Source of the DNA: Pedobacter punctiformis
GTDB lineage: Bacteria; Bacteroidota; Bacteroidia; Sphingobacteriales; Sphingobacteriaceae
NCBI RefSeq assembly: GCF_027213715.1
Contig: NZ_JAPWGM010000007.1
Span: forward strand, 62,001 to 126,000
DNA: 64,000 nucleotides
Direction: 5' to 3'
The position numbers were made by a program, and so were the translations under genes. Below the pieces are notes generated by a model that had not been told where the DNA came from, made no database searches, and saw only the letters and a list, made by a program, of their open reading frames with translations. Below, piece by piece: positions 44,496 through 52,862 of the stretch (position 1 is its first letter; every line of letters begins with the position of its first letter).

Positions 44496-44908
44496 CATTG
44501 GTTAAGAAACTGTTTAAATTTCATTTAAATAATCTTTAATATTTTTTCGTCCTGACCCTGTCGAAGGACTATAGATAAATTATTTTTACTATGATCAGGA
44601 AATGAATGTTGGTGGTTATTTGCAGAAATAGTCCCGCCATTCACTATTTCTGATGAAAAATCAGAATCGTTGCTGTCGGGTTTAGTTTACAACGGTAAAC
44701 CTGATTAAATTAAACCTGACAGGAGCGAACACGATCCCGATTTCCGGGAGCGTAAAGCGTATGGCAGGACTTGCATAACCGATGTGCCCGGAACCCTGCT
44801 TTCCAAATAAATTTTATTGTTTAACAGTTTGTCATCCTTGTCGAAGTATTTAAGCAAAGGTCTTCGACAAGCTGACATAAGGATTTAATTAAAATGGCTT
44901 TAGGTTTA
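44496..44908. repeat. Intergenic region packed with inverted repeats
   Basis: The 413-bp gap holds no trusted gene but many hairpins. CAGAAATAGT (44623-44632) pairs with ACTATTTCTG (44643-44652). GTTTAC pairs with GTAAAC within 44685-44700, and TCCCG (44735-44739) with CGGGA (44745-44749). A 10-bp repeat, CTTGTCGAAG (44837-44846) with CTTCGACAAG (44862-44871), has outer TGTCA/TGACA arms. A related TGTCGAAGGAC fragment lies at 44559-44569. The composition differs from neighbouring intergenic DNA (locally GC-richer). It looks like clustered REP-like repeat units or a decayed mobile element, located next to the deleted VOC gene. Confidence 0.55.
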
Positions 44909-47572
44909 TTAAAAGTTAAACCTTGCTTTCAGCATGGCTACACGCCCCGGAATTAAATAGCTTCCTGAAGTTAAAGAATTGGCTGATAAGTAAACAGCAT
45001 CGAAAGTTTTGATGTTTGTTAAATTGGTTAAACCAAATTCTAAATCAGTCTTCATTTTTTCCAGCTTGTATTTAATATTCGCATCAGCAAACAAATATTT
45101 TAAATTGGGCTGTGACGATTGGTGTGTAAACAAATGTTCGGCTGACAGATTAACAAAGACGTTTTTAAAAGTAGTAAAAGATAAAGTAGACTGTTGTCTC
45201 AATTGCTGAAAATTGGTTTTAATACTGTTCTCTACTTTTGCTTTATTATCGGTCACCGCATAGCTTGCATTGTAAGACCAGGTTATAAAACTGGCCAGTC
45301 TTGCTTCAATGCCTGCTTTATAAGAAATGCTTTGGGAAGTGATGGGCAAAAGATCGTTGTTTTGTAATTGCTGATAATCATTTTGTGAAAAACTGATGCC
45401 CGCAGTTACGGTACTTTTTAAAGCAAAAAGATATTTGCTTGCATTGGCATTAAAAAACAAACTTTTAATCCGGTTAGCCATTGGCAACACCACTCTTTGC
45501 TGAATGTTATTATTTAAAGTATAAGATGAAATGGTATTGAGCTGTGTGTTGGTGTAGTTGGCATTTAAATTAAAGAAAAACATCTGCATTGCTTTTCTGA
45601 AGTTAAATCCCGCATTAATGCTATGCGACTTGCTTTCGGAAATAGGGGCATCATTTGCAAAAAGTGAACGGTAATTTTTCAAAACGGTACCCCGGTAAAC
45701 GTCATCAATGCCACCTAAATCATTTTTAAAAGAATAATTCGCCGTCACATAATTTTCTATTCCGGTTTGGTACTTAAAATTAAAAGATGGGTTAAGAAAT
45801 ACCCTGTTCAAATTTTTATTCAGGGCATTTGAAGGATCATCATAGTTAATCCTGTTGTAACTTAAAGGCAAACTCACACCTGCTTTTATTTTCTCTCCTG
45901 TATAATCATAAGATGCTTCAGTATAAAACTTTGTTTTTAACCAGGTCAGGTCATTAACTGCATTTGCAGAAACCAGTTCTCTATCCTGATTGTTCTGAAT
46001 GCGGTATAATGATGAATTCAACTCCTGACTTTGTACATTAAAACCCGCCTTATACGTTTGTGTAAATCTGTTTTTAACCAATGCAAAAGAAAAATAGTTG
46101 TTGGTGTACCAGGTGGGTAAACTCAGGTATTGATTTAATCCTGCATACGGAATACCATTATTCAGAATATCGGCATTTAAACCCGGCATAATGTTTAATT
46201 CTTCTGGTTGCGTAGTTCTGTTTAAATAAGAATACAAGTTGATTATATTTTCAGACTTCAGCTTTCTGCGGAAATTAAACTCATTGGAAAGATCCAGTGT
46301 TTGTTGTTTAAGCAATTGATTCGCTGGAGTGCCATTAATGTTAACGCTTGATGTGGTTTTAAAAGGAATATAATCTACAACCAGATTATTATTTAGGTAA
46401 TATTTATCTGCATTACCATTCAGGTTAAACTGACCGCGTAATTTTTGCGGATTAATTTCATTATTTTGAAATTCTGTATACCTGATCGTTTGTCCCGGCA
46501 GGTAAGTTTCTGAAAACTTGTTGTACTGTTGCTTCCTTTCATCGTACAAATAGTAAAGGTTTGCCCTTAATTGAAGGTCAGCATTAAATTTATAAAGATT
46601 ATTGAGGTTAATTAACCCTGCTTTATTAAAAAGATACCTGCTTTGCGGTAAAGAAGGAACGCCTGCTGCTCCGGTTGAAAGTAATCCATTCGGTTTATCG
46701 TTATCCAGCTTTTTAAGGTAATCGGATAAATTATGAGACGTTAAATCAATACCTGGATCAACGCCAATATTATTTCCCTTTATATTATTGATGAATTTTA
46801 GTTTTTTATTGAATAGCATGGCCGTTAAATTTTCATCAAACCGATCAGGTGTTCCTGCGCCTGCAGTTGCATCACCCATTACTTTGAGTTTAGCTTCATC
46901 TTTTAAAACTAAATTTAAAGCAACGTCATCGCTTGTATTGTTTTTGCGAAGCATTTTAACAGGCTGATCATTTTGAATAACCTGCACTTTATCTACCGCG
47001 TCTTTAGGGATGCTTTTAGTGCCAATATTATATTTGTCATCAAGCAAATTATCTCCATCTACATATAAAGATGAAATCGACTTTCCATTATAGCTTATTT
47101 TACCATCTTCAGCCACTTCAACACCCGGCATTTTCTTTAACACATCGCCAATACTGCGATCTTGTTTATCTGCAAAATCCGAAGGTCTGTAGTTTAAAGT
47201 ATCACCATTGGAGGATAATGAAGGCCTGTTTTTGACGGTAACCGTTTCCAGGTTGGTTTCGCTGCCTTGCAATACAATTTCAGGAAGGTTATTGAGGTCA
47301 GTAATTTTAAAAGCCGATCTTTTATACCCAATACTGGAGGCTTCAATACTATAACCAATCACCTCATCACTTTTCAGTTGGATGGTAAATTCGCCTTTCG
47401 AATTGCTCCTTGTAAAATTGATGAGGTTGCCTTCAAGATCTTTCAGATTTACATTCGCAGATTCAATACCTTTACCATTGCTATCTTTAACTTTTCCTTT
47501 AATTTGCTTCTGAGCAGAGGCCGTAGCCATGCTCAGAAGTGAGAAAACCATTAAAATATATAGCTTTCTCAT
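44909..47572 (-). CDS. Outer-membrane beta-barrel protein with carboxypeptidase-like domain
   Basis: This 887-residue TonB-dependent-receptor-like protein has a signal peptide (residues 1-20, ending ASA/Q). The carboxypeptidase-like regulatory domain is at about 22-105 (KQIKGKVKDSNGKGIESANVNLKDLEG). A plug-like region follows (RSIGDVLKKMPGVEVAEDGKISYNGKSISSLYVDG), and then a long barrel rich in aromatic and Asn residues, ending in Phe (KARFNF). It belongs to the group of barrel proteins co-encoded with GLPGLI proteins in Bacteroidota. It overlaps the upstream GLPGLI gene by 4 bp (ATGA) and is expected to share its BlaI-type operator. Confidence 0.9.
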   Translation of the reverse strand: MRKLYILMVFSLLSMATASAQKQIKGKVKDSNGKGIESANVNLKDLEGNLINFTRSNSKGEFTIQLKSDEVIGYSIEASSIGYKRSAFKITDLNNLPEIVLQGSETNLETVTVKNRPSLSSNGDTLNYRPSDFADKQDRSIGDVLKKMPGVEVAEDGKISYNGKSISSLYVDGDNLLDDKYNIGTKSIPKDAVDKVQVIQNDQPVKMLRKNNTSDDVALNLVLKDEAKLKVMGDATAGAGTPDRFDENLTAMLFNKKLKFINNIKGNNIGVDPGIDLTSHNLSDYLKKLDNDKPNGLLSTGAAGVPSLPQSRYLFNKAGLINLNNLYKFNADLQLRANLYYLYDERKQQYNKFSETYLPGQTIRYTEFQNNEINPQKLRGQFNLNGNADKYYLNNNLVVDYIPFKTTSSVNINGTPANQLLKQQTLDLSNEFNFRRKLKSENIINLYSYLNRTTQPEELNIMPGLNADILNNGIPYAGLNQYLSLPTWYTNNYFSFALVKNRFTQTYKAGFNVQSQELNSSLYRIQNNQDRELVSANAVNDLTWLKTKFYTEASYDYTGEKIKAGVSLPLSYNRINYDDPSNALNKNLNRVFLNPSFNFKYQTGIENYVTANYSFKNDLGGIDDVYRGTVLKNYRSLFANDAPISESKSHSINAGFNFRKAMQMFFFNLNANYTNTQLNTISSYTLNNNIQQRVVLPMANRIKSLFFNANASKYLFALKSTVTAGISFSQNDYQQLQNNDLLPITSQSISYKAGIEARLASFITWSYNASYAVTDNKAKVENSIKTNFQQLRQQSTLSFTTFKNVFVNLSAEHLFTHQSSQPNLKYLFADANIKYKLEKMKTDLEFGLTNLTNIKTFDAVYLSANSLTSGSYLIPGRVAMLKARFNF

Positions 47573-48492
47573 TTTTTCTCAGGTAATTCGATCGGATTGT
47601 TAATCGCTATTTTAACAGAACCGGGAGCCCTTACTGTACTGCTTTTAAAAGAACCGTTGATGCCGTTTGCAGCCATTTGCGCCTGCATAAAACCTTGTGG
47701 ATCTTTATCTCTGGCTTCTTTTAGTTTGTCCAGCTCTTTGCGGGTGGTTTTAATGGCATTAGCCGGGAGCTTAATTTCACTACCTAAATAATTATCAGTT
47801 TCGAGACCTACAATTTTTATGCTCATGCCCGAAAGTTCTCCCTTTTCATCTTTAACCGTCTCTGCTTCTGTTACTTTATCTAAACCAGCAAACTGAAACT
47901 GAACTTCTTTTTTTTCATCGTAAGCTTCTACAATCAGACCAGGCAAACCATTAAGTTTCCACGGACCGCTTTGAAAAGGAATTTCAGTAGCGAACCAGGC
48001 AATCCAGTTTCTGCCTTTAAAGTATGCAGTTGCTTTTTGGCAGTGTATACCAGAAAAACTCATAGTATCTTTGGCTATTTTCCAGTTTATGGTTTCAGCT
48101 GGTTCTTCTACTAAATAATTGTTGAAAAGACGTTCTTTAGTAATCATTTTATGCTCATTGGCAAAAAAGAAGTAGTCAACCTGCGAAATAGGTTTGGTCG
48201 ATCTGGATTCTATTTTAATGTTTTGCATGCCACTTCCGGCCTGCGCTTTTACTTGCTCCTGAATTTGTTTTTGCATGTTGGCACTTTGGTTAATCTTATC
48301 GTAGCTGGTGTATACCGAGGCATTATTTCCGGTAATTAATAACATGTTTTCTGTGCGGGGCTTATCTCTTTGGGTGGTGTCTTCGATATGACTAAATGTG
48401 TACCTCACCCTGGCCAGGGCTTTATCAGGGTTTTGTGCAAATGTTGATATTGCAATCATTGCTGCGCAGCAGCTTAAAGAAATACGTTTCAT
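47569..48492 (-). CDS. GLPGLI family protein
   Basis: This 307-residue exported protein has a signal peptide (residues 1-19, ending TFA/Q) and the family signature WKLNGLPGLIVEAYD near residue 190. The preceding IAWFATEIPFQSGP segment is typical of the family. Function is unknown. Members are nearly always paired with outer-membrane barrel proteins, as here. Its promoter region carries the same operator as the blaI gene 6 kb away, suggesting a common regulator. Confidence 0.92.
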   Translation of the reverse strand: MKRISLSCCAAMIAISTFAQNPDKALARVRYTFSHIEDTTQRDKPRTENMLLITGNNASVYTSYDKINQSANMQKQIQEQVKAQAGSGMQNIKIESRSTKPISQVDYFFFANEHKMITKERLFNNYLVEEPAETINWKIAKDTMSFSGIHCQKATAYFKGRNWIAWFATEIPFQSGPWKLNGLPGLIVEAYDEKKEVQFQFAGLDKVTEAETVKDEKGELSGMSIKIVGLETDNYLGSEIKLPANAIKTTRKELDKLKEARDKDPQGFMQAQMAANGINGSFKSSTVRAPGSVKIAINNPIELPEKK

Positions 48493-48521
48493 AATTATTG
48501 AGTTTAAGTTGTCTATTTAGT

Positions 48522-48548
48522 TTTCGTAAAACTACGAAATATTCGTAA
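48522..48548. promoter_or_regulatory. BlaI/MecI-type operator upstream of the GLPGLI gene
   Basis: Half-sites TTTCGTA (48522-48528), TACGA (48533-48537) and TTCGTAA (48542-48548) have the same order and spacing as at 42451-42477, with 23 of 27 positions identical. On the minus strand it overlaps a near-consensus -7 box (TAGTTTTA). This links the GLPGLI/barrel operon to the BlaI repressor encoded at 42482. Confidence 0.75.
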
Positions 48549-48775
48549 TAAGAAAGCTAAAATTTAACAATTTTTAACAAAGAGGAGTGAAGTGCACTTA
48601 AACCGTGAAACAGTAGTAATGCGAATGTTCAATATGTGGTTTGAAAATAGATGCCTCCTTAACTGAAAAGTGGTGATCTGTAACTAATTTTAGAGATGAA
48701 TTAAAAGAATTAAATTGTAAGCTTGTTGGAATTACGTAGACTATAAACCATAGCTAAAAATATTTTCAATATCTG

Positions 48776-48807
48776 TTTGCGTGTTAATAGTATTTGTTCT
48801 ATATTTG
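48776..48807 (+). promoter_or_regulatory. Promoter of rplU-rpmA
   Basis: TTTG (48776-48779), a 20-bp spacer and TATATTTG (48800-48807) match the consensus exactly. The leader is about 35 nt. Confidence 0.85.
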
Positions 48808-48846
48808 CACCTCGTTAAATAAAAATTAAAAACAAATATTTAAACA

Positions 48847-49158
48847 ATGTACGCAATAGTAAATATAGCAGGCCAGCAATTTAAAGTTGCTAAAGACCAG
48901 CACCTTTTTGTACACAGATTGCAAGGAGATGAAGGCGCTAGTATTGAATTTGATAATGTATTGTTGGTTGATAATGGTGGTGCAATCACTGTAGGAGCTC
49001 CTGCAGTTAAAGGTGCTAAAGTTTCAGCTAAGATCGTATCTCATTTAAAAGGTGATAAAGTAATCGTTTTCCACAAAAAACGTAGAAAAGGTTATAAAAA
49101 GAAAAATGGTCACCGCCAGTTTTTCACTAAGATTCAGATCTCTGACATCACTCTATAA
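48847..49158 (+). CDS. rplU: 50S ribosomal protein L21
   Basis: L21 is a large-subunit ribosomal protein that binds 23S rRNA. The 103-residue sequence has the family start [18 protein letters not shown] and the C-terminal basic rRNA-binding segment [21 protein letters not shown]. It is followed after 55 bp by rpmA, the usual order in bacteria. Confidence 0.98.
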   Translation: MYAIVNIAGQQFKVAKDQHLFVHRLQGDEGASIEFDNVLLVDNGGAITVGAPAVKGAKVSAKIVSHLKGDKVIVFHKKRRKGYKKKNGHRQFFTKIQISDITL

Positions 49159-49213
49159 TTAATTGTTAACCCAATCATTCTCTTTTGTTGGAGAGTGAAA
49201 AAAATATAAAATC

Positions 49214-49618
49214 ATGGCACACAAAAAAGGAGCCGGTAGTTCGAAAAACGGACGTGAATCGCATAGTAAGCGTTTAGGTATTAAAATTTTCGGTGGTCAG
49301 GAAGCTATCGCTGGAAACATTTTAGTACGTCAACGCGGTACAAAACACCATCCAGATAAAAATGTTGGTTTAGGAAAAGACCACACTTTATTTGCTTTAA
49401 TTGATGGTACAGTAGTTTTCAGAAAGAAACAAGATAACAAATCTTATGTTTCTGTTCTTCCTGCTGTAGCTAAAGAAGTTGTTGCTGAGCCTAAAGCTAA
49501 AAAAGCAACAGCTAAAAAAGAAGTTGTAGCTAAAGAAGTTGAAGCTACTCCGGCTAAAGCAAAAAAAGCACCTGCTAAAAAAGCAGAAGCATCTGAAGAA
49601 GCTGCATCTGCAGAATAA
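49214..49618 (+). CDS. rpmA: 50S ribosomal protein L27 with C-terminal extension
   Basis: L27's N terminus reaches towards the peptidyl transferase centre. The core (residues 1-85, starting [22 protein letters not shown]) is standard. The protein is 134 residues because of a tail of about 48 residues, rich in Ala, Lys, Val and Glu ([22 protein letters not shown]), that is absent from most L27 proteins. The tail is low-complexity and probably disordered. The codon run is uninterrupted to a terminator, so the tail is not an artefact of a frameshift. Confidence 0.97.
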   Translation: MAHKKGAGSSKNGRESHSKRLGIKIFGGQEAIAGNILVRQRGTKHHPDKNVGLGKDHTLFALIDGTVVFRKKQDNKSYVSVLPAVAKEVVAEPKAKKATAKKEVVAKEVEATPAKAKKAPAKKAEASEEAASAE

Positions 49619-49640
49619 TCAGTAAAAAAAATATATTCAA

Positions 49641-49673
49641 AAGCTCCCGGTTCTAATCGGGAGCTTTTTTTTT
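49641..49673 (+). terminator. Terminator after rpmA
   Basis: AAGCTCCCG (49641-49649) and CGGGAGCTT (49658-49666) form a 9-bp stem followed by a run of T. Confidence 0.9.
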
Positions 49674-49758
49674 GCTTTAAATATTTTACATTGTTAAAGT
49701 CTGTTAAATAACACTTTTTAACAAGCTTGTATTTTACATTCGTGTATTCAAAATAAAA

Positions 49759-49957
49759 ATGCAGTTCGTAAAAATATCTCTTTCCATTGCACTGCTCATC
49801 CGGAGCTTTAGTGTAAGTGCCCAGGAAACCGAAAGTAATATACGAATGCTAAAGCCTTTTAAGGCAGATGGCATTTCAAACGAATGGAGCCAATGCTGAA
49901 AATGCAACCGATCAGAAATCAGATTTTTGGATCAAATATTTATTAGTAAAATCTTAA
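49759..49957 (+). pseudogene. Decayed secreted protein gene
   Basis: An ORF of 46 codons from 49759 begins with a signal peptide (KISLSIALLIRSFSVSAQ) and continues KPFKADGISNEWS, the opening of CBM9-like secreted proteins. It then stops at 49897-49899. Shifting frame just before the stop gives an open stretch (ANAENATDQKSDFWIKYL) to 49957, which resembles a C terminus. The two ends of a longer exported protein therefore seem to be fused with a frameshift and loss of the middle. Family assignment is tentative. Confidence 0.5.
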
Positions 49958-49979
49958 CCCTTCCCTTAATTAACAATTG

Positions 49980-50013
49980 AAGCCGGTATGAATAAAAACT
50001 ACCGGCTTTTTAT
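49980..50013. terminator. Terminator after the 50021-51521 gene pair
   Basis: AAGCCGGTA (49980-49988) and TACCGGCTT (50000-50008) form a 9-bp stem. It can serve the minus-strand pair and the decayed plus-strand gene, which converge here. Confidence 0.75.
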
Positions 50014-50020
50014 TTGAGCT

Positions 50021-50740
50021 TTATTTTATTACAAGATTACTGGACATGTAATTCAAAGCTTTTCGTTGTAATTCTGTCTGAGAAAGTTTATTGCTTTCAA
50101 ATTCTATAAATAGTTTATATTCTTCATCTCCCATTAAACAGGCAATACCTCTAAAGGTCGATTCCTTCTTTTTTATAGAATAAGAAACAAGTTTGTAGGA
50201 TTTACCAAGTTTAATGACATCGTGAAGGTTGCTTAGGTGATCGTTTTCTTTTAAAGTTTTGAAATTATTATCGAGTGTACCTTTTGTTTCTAAGCTATGA
50301 ATGAAGATGCTTAGGTTTTGAGGTGTTTTTATTGCGAATCTTAAGGTATTATCATAAGTATTTTGAAGATATGCACCTTTTAAAGCCCTGAATTTAGTTG
50401 TGAAATCAATATTCACTAAAGAATCTTTATCCAGCTTAACTATATGATAAAATCGTTTTTGCGATTCGCTGATGGTATCCAGGTAGTGATAACCAAAGTA
50501 AAATACTTCATTAATGTCGCCGTTTGCTATGCCTGTAGCCGCATTATATCGTTGCTGAGTAACCTGATTTCGAATCTGATCTATAGCCAGGTCATTTACA
50601 TTCTGTGAAATATTGCGGGTTCGGTTTCTATCGTCCATTTTTGAACAATAAAATCCAAATCTAATTAATGCAAAAAGTATAAGGCAAATGGAGAGTACAT
50701 TTCTCCAGACAGGTCTTTCGTTATATTCTTCATCACTCAT
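50021..50740 (-). CDS. Single-TM protein, unknown function
   Basis: This 239-residue protein has one transmembrane helix near the N terminus (about 14-30, VLSICLILFALIRFGFY) and a large soluble domain with mixed helices and strands. I recognise no family. It follows the lipoprotein gene upstream with a one-base gap, so the two are probably translated from one message and act together at the envelope. Confidence 0.6.
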   Translation of the reverse strand: MSDEEYNERPVWRNVLSICLILFALIRFGFYCSKMDDRNRTRNISQNVNDLAIDQIRNQVTQQRYNAATGIANGDINEVFYFGYHYLDTISESQKRFYHIVKLDKDSLVNIDFTTKFRALKGAYLQNTYDNTLRFAIKTPQNLSIFIHSLETKGTLDNNFKTLKENDHLSNLHDVIKLGKSYKLVSYSIKKKESTFRGIACLMGDEEYKLFIEFESNKLSQTELQRKALNYMSSNLVIK

Positions 50741-50741
50741 A

Positions 50742-51521
50742 TTATGGCAAATTAAAATCCTGCTGGGTTAAAGTAATCTCGTTTAAATAGTTCCCCTTTT
50801 CATCCCGGTATTTGTATTTTAAGGTTGTAATCCCAAGACTTCTAACATTCATAAACAGTTGCTTAGAATTGCCATTTCTTAAAATATCATCTTTTAGGAC
50901 CTCTGAGGCATCCTTTCCTTTAATTTTTTCTGCAATACTGTTTGGGACACTTATATCGTACAATAACTCATTTTTATCATTAATATCTATTTTTAGAATG
51001 GTTAAGCCTGTGTTTTTATCCTTTACAGGCAGGTTTTTATTTAAAATGGACAAGATGTTTTTAATTTTTGAATTGCCCGTATTGTTTAATAAATCATCCG
51101 CATTTATTTTACCTTTTGCTTCTTTTTCAAGTTCTGCAAGCTTCTTTTTATCAATCGTGATGGATGAAAATTCGGATAACCGGATGGTAAAAAATGTGAC
51201 TTCGAAATTAACACCCTCCTCATTGATTAATTCCCGGGCCAGGTCTTCACCCGCTAGTAACTGGACAAATAATGTTGGGAGAAATTTATCCACGATGCCG
51301 TTTTTTGTATCTTCCAGGGCGTAGTTGGTTACAATCCTTATTTTTATGATTTTTTTATCATAAAGTGCCTCGGCATTTGTAGAATATACAATTCCATTTG
51401 GTTTAGCAGAGGCATTGTACGAAAGCACAAAAGCGTTCATTTTACTGGAGGTGCTTTTACAACTTGTGAATAGGATTGAAGCAGAAGCGATTAATAAAAT
51501 CGTATATAGAAAGCGTTTCAT
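50742..51521 (-). CDS. Predicted lipoprotein, unknown function
   Basis: This 259-residue protein has a lipoprotein signal (LLIASASILFTSC, with Cys21 as the lipid acceptor) and a beta-rich mature part. Repeated Asp/Lys-rich segments are present, such as ILKIDINDKNELLYDISVP. I do not recognise a family. It is the first gene of a two-gene unit with the single-TM protein. Confidence 0.6.
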   Translation of the reverse strand: MKRFLYTILLIASASILFTSCKSTSSKMNAFVLSYNASAKPNGIVYSTNAEALYDKKIIKIRIVTNYALEDTKNGIVDKFLPTLFVQLLAGEDLARELINEEGVNFEVTFFTIRLSEFSSITIDKKKLAELEKEAKGKINADDLLNNTGNSKIKNILSILNKNLPVKDKNTGLTILKIDINDKNELLYDISVPNSIAEKIKGKDASEVLKDDILRNGNSKQLFMNVRSLGITTLKYKYRDEKGNYLNEITLTQQDFNLP

Positions 51522-51670
51522 GAAGTTGTAGCGTTTAATTTGATTATAAAAAGCACGAAGATAATCAAAAAATATTTAGGGCTATGCCTTAAATAAAACG
51601 CTGTTTGATTAATGAAAAGAAGAATGTAATTGGTTCCCAGCCGGATATGGGATGGAAACCAGAGGGTTGT

Positions 51671-52645
51671 TTAATATTCCCGGGCCATTAACTGGGTTGT
51701 TAAGGTAAGCAGATTGAATTTTGCTTCATCACTTACATTAATCTGTTTAAACAAGGCAAGCGCCTTATTTAAGTATTCGTCCATACTGGCTTTGGCAATA
51801 TTTTGAATATCCAGGGTGTCGTAAACCTGCTTAACTGCATTTACTTTTTCGCGAACATCAAATTTTTTATAACTGGTCCAGTTTTCCAGGGCCTCCAGGT
51901 TTTCATCCTTGGCCTGCTCGAAGGCCTTTAGTAAAAGAAAGGTTTTTTTATTGGCAATGATATCTCCACCCACCTGTTTTCCAAATTTGTCAGGATCTGC
52001 ATACACATCTAAAATATCATCGTGTAACTGGAATGCAATACCGATATTTTCTCCGAACTGGTAAATCAGATCGGCATCTTTTTCGCTTGCCTTACCTATA
52101 ATGGCACCTAATTTTAGAGCTCCACCTAATAAAACAGCAGTTTTTAACCTGATCATGTTAATGTATTCTTCAATGCTCACATCATCACGTTGTTCAAACT
52201 CCATATCCAGTTGCTGACCTTCGCAAACACCTTGTGCAGTTGTATTAAAAGTGTCGAGCACATCCTTTAAAAAGATAGGATTTACTTTTGCCAGATTTTT
52301 GTTGGCTTCAACCATCATCACATCACCGCTTAAAATGGCGGTGTTGGTACTCCATTTTTCATGTACAGTGGCTTTTCCTCTGCGTAATGGAGCATTATCC
52401 ATAATGTCATCGTGTACCAGTGTGAAGTTATGAAACACTTCAATGGCCATGGCGGCGTGGATAGCCTCTTTTGCGTCGGTACCAAAAAGTTCTGTAGACA
52501 ATAAAACGAGTAGGGGCCGTACGCGTTTGCCCCCAAGATTAATAATGTATTTTATAGGTTCGTAAAGGTGTTTAGGCTGATCAGGAAAGGTAAGATTTTG
52601 GATGGCTTGATCCAGTATATTTTGTAATTGTTCTGTAGTTTGCAT
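51671..52645 (-). CDS. Polyprenyl diphosphate synthase
   Basis: This 324-residue trans-prenyltransferase elongates allylic diphosphates with isopentenyl diphosphate, probably to make the menaquinone side chain or a related polyprenyl chain. The first aspartate-rich motif DDIMD (Asp79-Asp83) is in LVHDDIMDNAPLRRG, and the second, DDILD, is in AFQLHDDILDVYAD. Basic residues near GGKRVRPLL bind the isopentenyl substrate. Chain length cannot be judged from sequence alone. It is a single gene, downstream of rnr on the same strand. Confidence 0.93.
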   Translation of the reverse strand: MQTTEQLQNILDQAIQNLTFPDQPKHLYEPIKYIINLGGKRVRPLLVLLSTELFGTDAKEAIHAAMAIEVFHNFTLVHDDIMDNAPLRRGKATVHEKWSTNTAILSGDVMMVEANKNLAKVNPIFLKDVLDTFNTTAQGVCEGQQLDMEFEQRDDVSIEEYINMIRLKTAVLLGGALKLGAIIGKASEKDADLIYQFGENIGIAFQLHDDILDVYADPDKFGKQVGGDIIANKKTFLLLKAFEQAKDENLEALENWTSYKKFDVREKVNAVKQVYDTLDIQNIAKASMDEYLNKALALFKQINVSDEAKFNLLTLTTQLMAREY

Positions 52646-52776
52646 TTTTACTTTTTAGCCTGCGGCCTTATTCTAAAATTTTGATCGCTTTTCTTCTTTA
52701 GCGATACCTTTTACAGGTTTAATCCTTCCGCCAAAATTGGGGATTATAACTGATACTTTTAGTCATTTTAACATCA

Positions 52777-52790
52777 TCAGTTTAAACTGA
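52777..52790. promoter_or_regulatory. Perfect 14-bp palindrome between rnr and the prenyl synthase
   Basis: TCAGTTTAAACTGA is a perfect palindrome immediately next to the long hairpin at 52792-52827. It lies about 130 bp upstream of the prenyl synthase start and could be a repressor site. There is no other evidence. Confidence 0.3.
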
Positions 52791-52791
52791 C

Positions 52792-52827
52792 CTTTGCCTG
52801 CTTTCTGTTACAGGAAAGCAGGCAAAG
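52792..52827 (-). terminator. 14-bp hairpin after rnr
   Basis: The perfect arms CTTTGCCTGCTTTC (52792-52805) and GAAAGCAGGCAAAG (52814-52827) have an 8-nt loop. There is no good T-run on the minus strand, so termination may be weak or factor-aided. Confidence 0.55.
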
Positions 52828-52862
52828 ATATTAAAAGGAAAATATATAAAACAAAGGTGTTT

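Larger units (their letters stand above)
48493..48846. other. Divergent intergenic region, GLPGLI to rplU
   Basis: The 354-bp gap contains the BlaI-type operator near its left end and the rplU promoter near its right end. I see no ORF or RNA structure between them (48549-48775). Confidence 0.6.

Noticed and set aside
50812..51324. 170-codon plus-strand ORF opposite the lipoprotein gene
   Set aside because: It lies wholly antisense to a gene with a clear lipoprotein signal and neighbour coupling; its composition is that of a mirror reading frame.
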